Source: Roseiflexus sp. RS-1
Lineage (GTDB): Bacteria; Chloroflexota; Chloroflexia; Chloroflexales; Roseiflexaceae
DNA length: 64,000 bases
Assembly (NCBI RefSeq): GCF_000016665.1
Contig: NC_009523.1
Coordinates: 2,604,001 to 2,668,000, forward strand
Direction of reading: 5' to 3'
The number at the start of each line of letters is the position of its first letter. The stretch's first letter is position 1. Below are positions 16,325 to 23,198 of this stretch, piece by piece. Under the pieces are notes generated by a model. That model saw nothing but the letters and a program-made list of their open reading frames with translations, searched no databases and was not told the DNA's origin. A program made the translations under genes and the position numbers.

Positions 16325-16729
16325 TTAGATGACCGGTCCCCTTCCCGTCAGCAGCAGAGTGACGAAGAGCATAATGGCGATCACGCCGCACACCAGCAGT
16401 GCGCCGATTATCGCGTGACGCCCCGGCATCGGTATGGGATAGTCGAGCGGTACGTCCTTGCGTGGGGCGCGCCGACTACCGCTCAGTTCGTTCAACCGGT
16501 CGGGCTGGCGCTCTTCTGCGGATGGCGCCTGGTTCCCGGTCTCTTCGTTCATTCCAAAGGTGTCAGACGGTCGCCCGGTCGTTACTGTCGCAGTATCATC
16601 GAGCACCACCGGTTGGAGGATGAATCGTGGTTGGGAAGGTCGTCTACCGCTTCGCTGCGAGGCGAGTCTGTCCGTGCTGCCTGGCCGGTCGGTCTGCTGA
16701 TCGTGGCCCTGTGAGTTGATCGATGTCAT
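16325..16729 (-). CDS. Small protein with single C-terminal membrane segment, unknown
   Basis: About 134 residues. The N-terminal two thirds are polar and likely disordered (rich in Gln, Arg, Ser, Pro). The end is one clear membrane helix (IIGALLVCGVIAIMLFVTLLLTG), so it may be tail-anchored with the bulk in the cytoplasm. No family recognised. The start is uncertain: an ATG at 16729 is used, and a TTG seven codons upstream is possible. Composition suits a real gene with a terminator behind it, but confidence is moderate. Confidence 0.5.
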   Translation of the reverse strand: MTSINSQGHDQQTDRPGSTDRLASQRSGRRPSQPRFILQPVVLDDTATVTTGRPSDTFGMNEETGNQAPSAEERQPDRLNELSGSRRAPRKDVPLDYPIPMPGRHAIIGALLVCGVIAIMLFVTLLLTGRGPVI

Positions 16730-16877
16730 GGTTGTTCGAGTCCACTCCAATCATCAAAATGCCTTAACCTGAACCCCATACAATAGTACGCTGTCAGGGT
16801 TACCGGGTCATTACCAGGTTGGACGACAATATGATTGTTGTGTCAGATATGCCTCATCGGTTTGTGACCTGCTGCTA

Positions 16878-16886
16878 TGCTACAAT
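16878..16886 (+). promoter_or_regulatory. Extended -10 promoter of the propeller lipoprotein
   Basis: TGC directly followed by TACAAT, an extended -10 without a good -35. Transcription would begin near 16893, so the heptamer array that follows makes up almost the whole 5' leader. Confidence 0.45.
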
Positions 16887-16899
16887 GTCCATAAACCCT

Positions 16900-16948
16900 G
16901 GCTCTCAGTTCTCAGTTCTCAGTTCTCGGTTCTTGGTTCTCAGTTCTC
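16900..16948 (+). repeat. Seven-unit heptanucleotide array in the leader, abutting the ATG
   Basis: Units in order: GGCTCTC, AGTTCTC (three times), GGTTCTT, GGTTCTC, AGTTCTC, then one A and the ATG. No ribosome-binding sequence separates the array from the start codon. The consensus is the same as the 41-unit array at 26468. Confidence 0.9.
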
Positions 16949-16949
16949 A

Positions 16950-18413
16950 ATGATGATACACCCCATGCGCTTCTTCGCAACCATCGTCCTGTCTACCGCC
17001 CTCACCTTACTGCTGGCAGCATGCGGCGGTGCGCCACCCCCGCCAGCTGCGCTTCCCACGTCGCTGCCGGAAACGCCGACTGCGGCGCCTTCGCCGACGC
17101 CGATTCCCCTCCCCACAGCGCTCCCGTCGCCGACGCCGGAAGCGGCGCAGCCGCAACCAACGAGCCTGCCTGAACCGACGCCGCTTCCGTCCTCGTCTCC
17201 TGCGCCAGCGACGGTCACGCCGCTCCCGACGCCCGAAACGGCGACTGCTTCACCGCTTCCGCCCACGCCATCACGTCCGTCGGAAGGGTCGTTTACCGGC
17301 GCGCTGATCTTCCTGCGTGATGGTGCGCTCTGGCTCTTCGATGCGAATGGTGAGCGCCTGCTTGTTGATCGGGCATACGAGTTCGCTTCTAGCGCTGATG
17401 GCAATCTGATCGCAGTCACGCGCGAAACCGATCAGTTCGATATCTGGATCGTGTCGCGTGATGGCAGCGCACTCCGGCGGATCACCAATGATCGTGATAT
17501 CGAGTCCTCGCTTTCCTGGGCGCCCGATGGGTCGGCGCTGGTTTTTGCCGCTGCCGATGCCAGCGAACCATTGCCGCAACTCTGGCCCGATTGGGCGTTG
17601 TGGTGCGGTGCAAGCCAGGTCTCTGTCATTGATCTCGCCAGCGGGCAGCGTCAGACGCTTGCGCGCGGCTGCGACCCGGCAGTGTCGCCCGATGGTCGAC
17701 GCATTGCATACAGCGCACCTCCGACTGCTCGTGATACGGGAATGGCGGGGGGAGCGCCGGTGTTCGGGAATGCCCTGCGCCTGATCAATCGGCGCGGTGA
17801 GAATGGCTGGAACTTTGCCAGTGCCGATGGCGCCGATGCTCCGCTGCCCAACACCGGCATGCTGGTCTACGGACCCGCCTGGTCGCCCGATGGCGCATCG
17901 GTGACCTACCATCGGTATCTCGGCATGCAGGTCGAAGTCGATATTAATCTGAGCGAGATCGGCGGGTCGTTTGAGGGCAAGGGGCGTCCATTCGCCGAGG
18001 GAGCAGGATGGTTGTTGCCGGTGCGCTTTGCGTCGGATGGACGGCGCGCGGCGATTATTGAACATAACTACAGCGATGCGCGCGGGTTTGGCGGCTATGA
18101 TGCCTGGTCGGTGCAGGTGGTGACATTCGATGGCTCGCGTACCGTCGATCTTCCCCAGGGTCCAATGACAATGATTGGCGGCAGTGCGACGCGCCTGCCG
18201 CGCGCCGCCAGCGCCGCCTGGTCACCCGATGGGACGCGCCTGGCTGTCCTGCTTCCACCCGGATGGCGGCCCGATGCGTCGCTGAATGAGCCGTTCGATC
18301 CGACAGGCGCAGAACGTCCGGGTGAGGTGTGGTTGTGGCAACCCGACGCAGCTCCGTCAGTTCGTCTCATCAGCAACGTTGACTTTGCCTCGCCGCTCGC
18401 CTGGTTGCCTTAG
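16950..18413 (+). CDS. WD40-like (TolB/PD40-type) beta-propeller lipoprotein
   Basis: A signal sequence with lipobox LLAAC (Cys25 from the first ATG) predicts an exported, lipid-anchored protein. Then comes a roughly 85-residue low-complexity linker of Pro, Thr, Ser and Glu, followed by a propeller (residues 110-487) with PD40-style blades: SADGNLIAVTRE, SWAPDGSALVF, AVSPDGRRIAYS, AWSPDGASVTYHR, FASDGRRAAII and AWSPDGTRLAVL. It probably acts as an extracellular binding protein; no enzyme motif is seen. Two adjacent ATGs (16950, 16965) are possible, and neither has a ribosome site because the heptamer array runs up to the first. Confidence 0.8.
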   Translation: MMIHPMRFFATIVLSTALTLLLAACGGAPPPPAALPTSLPETPTAAPSPTPIPLPTALPSPTPEAAQPQPTSLPEPTPLPSSSPAPATVTPLPTPETATASPLPPTPSRPSEGSFTGALIFLRDGALWLFDANGERLLVDRAYEFASSADGNLIAVTRETDQFDIWIVSRDGSALRRITNDRDIESSLSWAPDGSALVFAAADASEPLPQLWPDWALWCGASQVSVIDLASGQRQTLARGCDPAVSPDGRRIAYSAPPTARDTGMAGGAPVFGNALRLINRRGENGWNFASADGADAPLPNTGMLVYGPAWSPDGASVTYHRYLGMQVEVDINLSEIGGSFEGKGRPFAEGAGWLLPVRFASDGRRAAIIEHNYSDARGFGGYDAWSVQVVTFDGSRTVDLPQGPMTMIGGSATRLPRAASAAWSPDGTRLAVLLPPGWRPDASLNEPFDPTGAERPGEVWLWQPDAAPSVRLISNVDFASPLAWLP

Positions 18414-18461
18414 CCTGGCGATGGAAATCGCGGCTCTCCGTGCACAGCCCGTCGGCGCGGG

Positions 18462-18590
18462 CTCTTGCCGTCGGGCTGATGGAGATTGAGAATTTATTCC
18501 GCTATCCCGCGCTAGCCGTGGGGCTAAAGCCCTCGGCTATGCAAGGCGAAGCCCGCCTGCGCGGGCTAGAGCGGAATAATTACTCAAAGA
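18462..18590. repeat. Dispersed palindromic repeat, copy 1
   Basis: About 129 bases running from CTCTTGCCGTCGGG to TACTCAAAGA and containing nested inverted repeats (TAGCCG...CGGCTA, GGGCT...AGCCC, and AGCCCGC...GCGGGCT). A second copy begins at 19608. The two flank the IS element. Confidence 0.8.
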
Positions 18591-18682
18591 CCATTATTTC
18601 GGTCATCGCGTGGGGCGCGCCATTCCCAGGAGTATTCAACCCTGTTCATCAGGTTCAACCTTTGTGAGAGCGTGATCAAAAA

Positions 18683-19123
18683 CTAACACCTCGGATAAAG
18701 CCTATTCAGGAGCATTGCAATAGAACCGAGATAAAGAAAGGCTTCGCTTGATTCTGGATTGCGGTTGTTGCGGCGAATAATTATTCGCCGCAACAACCGA
18801 TTGCGTCCCGCCCACGCAATCGAGCGTTCCACCACCCATCGCTTCGGGATGACGGCAAATCCCTTTTGTCCAGGCGGTTTTTCGATGACATTCAGGCGTA
18901 TCGTCGTGTTCTGTTGCATCCATTCATTTAACCCTTGTTTGTATCCTTCATCCACCCGAATTTCTTGCATCCGAGGAAACGATTGATGATGCGCGGCGAG
19001 AAGCCACTCAGCGCCTTCAGTATCCGAAATATCGGCGGGATGGACCAACACGCGCAACAAAAACCCATTGGTGTCAACCCAGAACTGCCGTTTGCGCCCG
19101 TTGACCTTTTTTTCCCCCATCAT
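18683..19123 (-). CDS. IS5-family transposase, C-terminal frame (orfB)
   Basis: A 146-residue frame carrying the second half of a DDE transposase: KVNGRKRQFWVDTNGFLL, where the Asp is the second catalytic acid, then VDEGYKQGL, and the C-terminal ERSIAWAGRNRLLRR with the DDE-family Glu and Tyr-equivalent region. It overlaps orfA by 50 bases. Its own ATG has no ribosome site, so a functional protein would need a frame change from orfA at the A7 run. Confidence 0.8.
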   Translation of the reverse strand: MMGEKKVNGRKRQFWVDTNGFLLRVLVHPADISDTEGAEWLLAAHHQSFPRMQEIRVDEGYKQGLNEWMQQNTTIRLNVIEKPPGQKGFAVIPKRWVVERSIAWAGRNRLLRRIIIRRNNRNPESSEAFLYLGSIAMLLNRLYPRC

Positions 19124-19508
19124 AGCCGCGTTCTCCGCCTGCTTCGGTCGTTTTGACGGATTGGGAGTCCAGGACGCTGATGGACGGCTCCGGGTCGCGG
19201 TTCAGCGCCTGTCGCGCCAGTTTCCGCAGCGTATCATTGATTTTGATAAAGGTTCCATCACGATTCCATTTGTCGAAAGAGTACCGAACGGAGCTCATTG
19301 GCGGAACATCTTTCGGACGCATGCGCCATTGACAGCCCGTGCGATTTTTGGAGAGCAGCGCGTTGACGATCGCGCGGCGATCGATTTCGGTCGGACGCCC
19401 GCCGTTGGGCGACGGGGTGATGACGAGTGGCGCGATGGCGGCCCATTGCGCATCGGTCAGATCGGTCGCATACTTGGTTGGATAGGATCGAAGTGCACGT
19501 CGTGGCAT
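19074..19508 (-). CDS. IS5-family transposase, N-terminal frame (orfA)
   Basis: A 144-residue frame starting MPRRALRSYPTKY, with the DUF4096-like N-terminal domain (LTDAQWAAIAPLV, GGRPTEIDRRAIVNALL, GCQWRMRP) and the first catalytic Asp in SVLDSQSVK. After GGERGYDGGKK it leaves the conserved frame and ends ten residues on. A homopolymer of seven A (plus-strand T at 19107-19113) lies exactly at the switch; removing one A joins orfA to orfB as GGKKVNGRKR. Confidence 0.82.
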   Translation of the reverse strand: MPRRALRSYPTKYATDLTDAQWAAIAPLVITPSPNGGRPTEIDRRAIVNALLSKNRTGCQWRMRPKDVPPMSSVRYSFDKWNRDGTFIKINDTLRKLARQALNRDPEPSISVLDSQSVKTTEAGGERGYDGGKKGQRAQTAVLG

Positions 19509-19607
19509 ATGAGATTGCTCCTCATCAGAACGGCATGGTCGCCATCATGATACCACAAATCCGGTTTTCTGATCGCCCTCTGAGAACTGCTATAATCCGG
19601 TATGCGC

Positions 19608-19788
19608 CTCTTGCCGTCGGGCTGATGAAGATTGAGAAATAAATCCGCTATACTGCGCTAGCCGTGGGGCTGAAGCCCTCGGCTATCCAGGGCAAAGCCC
19701 GCCTGCGCGGGCTAGAGCGGAGTAATTGTTCAAAGATCATAAGCCCTCGGCTATGCAAGGCGAAGCCCGCCCGCGCGGGCTGGACCGG
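19608..19788. repeat. Dispersed palindromic repeat, copy 2 plus partial third copy
   Basis: 19608-19736 repeats 18462-18590 with scattered changes. 19741-19788 repeats only the right-hand palindromic part (from AAGCCCTCGG through the GCGGGCT arm). There is no coding signal. Confidence 0.8.
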
Positions 19789-19815
19789 ACGAATTCAAAC
19801 GTATCGAATCCGTGT

Positions 19816-19976
19816 TGATCCGTCATATCCGTGCCGATCCGTGTTCTATTCCAGCGTCCGGGGCGCACCCGCCTGCGCGGGCTATTCCCGACAAACCTTC
19901 ATCCGCGCTGATCCGTCGCATCCGTGCCGATCCGTGTTCTATTCCAGCGTCCGGGGCGCACCCGCCTGCACGGGCT
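19816..19976. repeat. Two 68-base direct copies at 93-base spacing
   Basis: TGATCCGTC...GCGGGCT at 19816-19883 recurs at 19909-19976 with very few differences; the intervening 25 bases differ. The segment contains ATCCGTG repeats. From 19977 to the sixA end no gene is seen, apart from a 24-base block at 20057-20080 that recurs at 33901 and 34089. Confidence 0.75.
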
Positions 19977-20146
19977 GGAGCAGATCAATTTCTCAACCGC
20001 CATCAATCGCAGATTGCGACCACTCGTTCACCAACGCGGACGGGGACGAAAGGAAAGCGTCCACGCAGGTGGTCGCCCGGCTCAAAGCCCATCCCATCTC
20101 TGGCGCGACTTTCGTCGCCGCCCCATGTTCGGTTGAACGCAGATCC

Positions 20147-20626
20147 CTATTTTCCAAGCGCCCGCAACACACGCGGCGGCAACACCCACAGCAGCGATCC
20201 AGCGCCGAGATCGAGTGATGAGAGGTCGATCAGCGCCAGACCGCCCTTCTTCATCACGACCCGACTACCGCCTGTCAGGTCGGCGACGATGCCGCTGAGG
20301 TCTGGTTCATGCCCGACGATCATAACGCTCTTCGCGCGGGGCATATCCGCCAGCAGGTCGAGTAACGTCGCCGCATTGCATCCCGGCGCCAGTGCGCCAA
20401 CCGTTTCAGGAGCGATGTTCAGCGCTGCGCCAACGATATCGGCAGTTTCACGGGCGCGGGTCAGCGGACTGGTCAGCAACCGGTCGAGATGCACGCCAAG
20501 TCGCTGAAGTCCACGTGCGCCAATGCGCATCTTTTCAGCCCCTTCGGGGGTCAAGGCGCGTGCCGAGTCGCTGCCGTCGTTTGAGCGTTCTTCCGCAATT
20601 GCGTGGCGGAGCAGATAGAGGTCCAT
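20147..20626 (-). CDS. sixA: SixA-type phosphohistidine phosphatase
   Basis: A 159-residue histidine-phosphatase-superfamily protein. It starts MDLYLLRHAIAEE, the RHG-type motif whose His forms the phosphoenzyme. LLTSPLTRARETADIV and VGHEPDLS carry the other conserved Arg and His. The size is typical of SixA, which dephosphorylates histidine phosphotransfer proteins. The start follows AAGGAG seven bases upstream. It is divergent from guaA. Confidence 0.85.
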   Translation of the reverse strand: MDLYLLRHAIAEERSNDGSDSARALTPEGAEKMRIGARGLQRLGVHLDRLLTSPLTRARETADIVGAALNIAPETVGALAPGCNAATLLDLLADMPRAKSVMIVGHEPDLSGIVADLTGGSRVVMKKGGLALIDLSSLDLGAGSLLWVLPPRVLRALGK

Positions 20627-20652
20627 CGTGTCACTCCTTCGGAATGGTATAA

Positions 20653-20690
20653 TGGATCAACGGTGATCCACAAGGGTCTTCCAGTATAAT
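20653..20690 (+). promoter_or_regulatory. guaA promoter with inverted repeat
   Basis: TATAAT at 20685-20690 gives a short leader before the guaA ATG. A 7-bp inverted repeat (TGGATCA, four bases, TGATCCA; 20653-20670) covers the -35 zone and could be an operator. A second TATAAT overlaps at 20648. No consensus -35 is present. Confidence 0.35.
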
Positions 20691-20716
20691 TCAATGTACC
20701 GCCTTCCGTATTCATC

Positions 20717-22255
20717 ATGCACGAATCAATTCCTGTCCTTGACTTTGGATCGCAAACGGCGCAACTGATCGTTCGTCGGTTGCGCGAACTTGGCGTCTAC
20801 AGCGAACTTGTGCCGCACGATGCGCCAAAAGAGGACGTGCTGGCGCTGCAACCACGCGGCATCGTTCTTTCTGGCGGTCCGGCCAGCGTCTATGAGCCGG
20901 GCGCGCCGCAACTGCCGTTATGGCTTCGCGAAAGCGATCTCCCCGTGCTTGGCGTCTGTTATGGCATGCAGGTGCAGGCGCACGCGCTCGGCGGGCGTGT
21001 CGAGGGTATGCAGAGCCGCGAGTTCGGTCCGGCTGAGATCACGGTGGTCGATCCCGGTCTGCTCTTCGCCGACACCCCGATGCACCAGCAGGTGTGGATG
21101 AGCCATGGGGATCACATCGCTGCGCTGCCCGCCGGCTTCCGCGTGATGGCGCACAGCTCTGGCGCGCCGTTTGCCGCTGCCGGCGACGATCAACGGCGCT
21201 GGTACGGCATCCAGTTCCATCCCGAAGTGGTTCATACCCGTTTCGGGCGCGACATACTGCGCAATTTCGCATTCCGCATCTGCGGATGTCGCGGCGACTG
21301 GCAACCGGCGAGTTTCATTGCTGAGGCGATTGCGCGAGTACGAGATCAGGTTGGTAATGGACGGGTGATCTGCGCCCTCTCTGGTGGGGTCGACTCGGCG
21401 GTGGCGGCATTGATCGTTCACCGGGCGATTGGTGATCGCCTGACCTGCGTGTTTGTCGATAACGGGCTGCTGCGCCAGGGTGAAGCCGAACAGGTTGTCG
21501 CCACATTCCGCGAGCATTTTCATATTCCGCTGATCGCAGTCGATGCGGCGGATGAGTTCCTCGACGCTCTTGCCGGTGTCGCCGACCCTGAGCAGAAACG
21601 GAAGATCATCGGTGAAAAATTCGTGCGCATCTTCGAGCGCGAGGCGCGGCGCATCGAAGGCGCGCGCTTTCTGGCGCAGGGAACGCTCTATCCCGATGTC
21701 ATCGAGAGCAAGGCGCCGGATCGTCAGAAGGGCGTGACGATCAAAACTCATCACAACGTCGGCGGGCTGCCAGCCGATATGCAGTTGACCCTGGTCGAGC
21801 CGCTGCGTTACCTGTTCAAAGATGAAGTGCGCGCCGCCGGTCTTGCACTGGGTTTGCCGGAAGAGTGGGTCTGGCGACATCCTTTCCCCGGTCCCGGTCT
21901 GGCGGTGCGTGTGCTTGGTCCGGTCACGCGGGAACGCCTGGCAACCCTGCGCGCCGCCGATGCCATTTTTATGCACGAGTTGCGCACCGCCGGGCTGTAC
22001 CGCGCAACGCAACAGGCATTCGCCGTGCTGCTGCCGGTTCGCAGCGTCGGCGTGATGGGCGATGGACGCACCTATGCCGACGTGATCGCGCTGCGCGCCG
22101 TCACAACCGAGGATTATATGACAGCAGATTGGGCGCGTCTGCCCGCCGATGTGCTGGCGCGTGTCAGCAGTCGGATCGTGAATGAAGTCCCCGGCGTCAA
22201 TCGCGTGGTCTACGACATTTCCTCCAAGCCTCCCGCAACGATTGAATGGGAATAG
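20717..22255 (+). CDS. guaA: GMP synthase (glutamine-hydrolysing)
   Basis: Converts XMP, glutamine and ATP to GMP. Class I amidotransferase domain (1-195): GVCYGMQ with the nucleophilic Cys, and the His-Glu pair in QFHPEV. ATP-pyrophosphatase domain: PP-loop [15 protein letters not shown] near residue 222. C-terminal dimerisation domain: [14 protein letters not shown] and the ending [13 protein letters not shown]. Both domains are complete at 512 residues. No ribosome site is obvious before the ATG. Confidence 0.97.
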   Translation: MHESIPVLDFGSQTAQLIVRRLRELGVYSELVPHDAPKEDVLALQPRGIVLSGGPASVYEPGAPQLPLWLRESDLPVLGVCYGMQVQAHALGGRVEGMQSREFGPAEITVVDPGLLFADTPMHQQVWMSHGDHIAALPAGFRVMAHSSGAPFAAAGDDQRRWYGIQFHPEVVHTRFGRDILRNFAFRICGCRGDWQPASFIAEAIARVRDQVGNGRVICALSGGVDSAVAALIVHRAIGDRLTCVFVDNGLLRQGEAEQVVATFREHFHIPLIAVDAADEFLDALAGVADPEQKRKIIGEKFVRIFEREARRIEGARFLAQGTLYPDVIESKAPDRQKGVTIKTHHNVGGLPADMQLTLVEPLRYLFKDEVRAAGLALGLPEEWVWRHPFPGPGLAVRVLGPVTRERLATLRAADAIFMHELRTAGLYRATQQAFAVLLPVRSVGVMGDGRTYADVIALRAVTTEDYMTADWARLPADVLARVSSRIVNEVPGVNRVVYDISSKPPATIEWE

Positions 22256-22298
22256 CCTCCGGTTATCACTTCTTTACTGCAACGCGTCATGTTAATCC

Positions 22299-22326
22299 TT
22301 GCATGGCGCGCTGTGTTTGTTATCCT
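22299..22326 (+). promoter_or_regulatory. Promoter of the PocR-domain regulator
   Basis: TTGCAT, 16 bases, TATCCT. Transcription would start near 22333, immediately before three 10-base direct repeats. Confidence 0.45.
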
Positions 22327-22340
22327 TTTCTCAAATACTA

Positions 22341-22370
22341 TTGCATCCTATTGCAACCTGTTGCAACGTC
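22341..22370 (+). repeat. Three 10-base direct repeats in the leader of the PocR-domain gene
   Basis: TTGCATCCTA, TTGCAACCTG and TTGCAACGTC follow one another without gaps. One-turn spacing suggests a protein-binding array on one face of the helix. Confidence 0.65.
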
Positions 22371-22376
22371 GCACAC

Positions 22377-23147
22377 GTGAACGATTTATTGACCACCCGA
22401 GAAGTACAGGACCTGCTGAAACTGGATCGAACCACCGTCTATCGCATGCTCAAAGAAGGACGACTGACGGGGGTGAAGGTCGGGCAGCAGTGGCGTTTCC
22501 ACCGTCGAGAAGTCGAGGCGTTGATCCAGGGCGCTTCATCCGCTGCGGCGGATCGTCCCGCTCCAACCATTGATCCTCGCACCAGATCACCGCTCACCCC
22601 TGTGCCGCTGCCACTCCATTGCGTGCAGGCAATCCAGGATGTCTTCGCCGATCTTGCGCGGGTCGGCGTGATTACCACCACGACCGATGGGGCGCCGTTG
22701 ACACAGGTCAGCAATGGGTGTCGGTTCTGCGCATTGGTGCAGGCGACCGACGCAGGTCGAGCCGCCTGCCGCGCTTCGTGGCGCGCGCTCGCAGCGCGGA
22801 GCGACCGCACGCCGCGCATTGCGACATGCCACGCAGGGTTGAAGTACATTCACGCGCGCATCGAGATAGGCGAGCAACCGGCAGCCATGCTGATCGCTGG
22901 TCAGTTCCGCGTGGATGATGCGCCGCTCGACACCCGGCGTCTTGCTCATGACTTCGGCATCGATCCCGGCGAACTCGATGCTGCGCTAGGCGAGGTGACG
23001 ATCCTGGATGACCGGATGCGCGCGCAACTGGGGTCCTGGTTGCAGAAAGTCGCGCATACGTTCGAGGAAATCGGGCGCGAACGCGCCGCAATGATCGGTC
23101 GGCTGCGGGCGATCAGCGACCTGGCTGTCATTGATCGCTCGCATTGA
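22377..23147 (+). CDS. Regulator with excisionase-type HTH and PocR sensory domain
   Basis: About 256 residues. Residues 3-52 are a MerR/excisionase-like helix-turn-helix (TTREVQDLLKLDRTTVYRMLKEGRLTGVKVGQQWRFHRREVE). Residues 78-235 match the PocR ligand-binding domain: FADLARVGVITTTTDGAPLTQ, then NGCRFCALV, AACRASW and TCHAGLKYI, with conserved cysteines. PocR domains sense small molecules such as hydrocarbon derivatives or act in redox control. A GTG start is chosen because the HTH begins there. The oxidoreductase 52 bases downstream is a plausible target. Confidence 0.8.
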   Translation: MNDLLTTREVQDLLKLDRTTVYRMLKEGRLTGVKVGQQWRFHRREVEALIQGASSAAADRPAPTIDPRTRSPLTPVPLPLHCVQAIQDVFADLARVGVITTTTDGAPLTQVSNGCRFCALVQATDAGRAACRASWRALAARSDRTPRIATCHAGLKYIHARIEIGEQPAAMLIAGQFRVDDAPLDTRRLAHDFGIDPGELDAALGEVTILDDRMRAQLGSWLQKVAHTFEEIGRERAAMIGRLRAISDLAVIDRSH

Positions 23148-23198
23148 ACGTCTGGTGTCCGTGTTGACAGCTCCGCAGCGTTGCGGGGGAGACAAACA

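Larger units (their letters stand above)
18664..19584 (-). mobile_element. IS5-family insertion sequence, about 0.92 kb
   Basis: Carries two overlapping transposase frames on the minus strand. Imperfect terminal inverted repeats are visible: GTGAGAGCGTGATCA at the left end against CTCAGAGGGCGATCA read inward from the right end, 11 of 15 identical. Exact ends and target duplication are uncertain by a few bases. It sits between two copies of a dispersed palindromic repeat. Confidence 0.8.
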
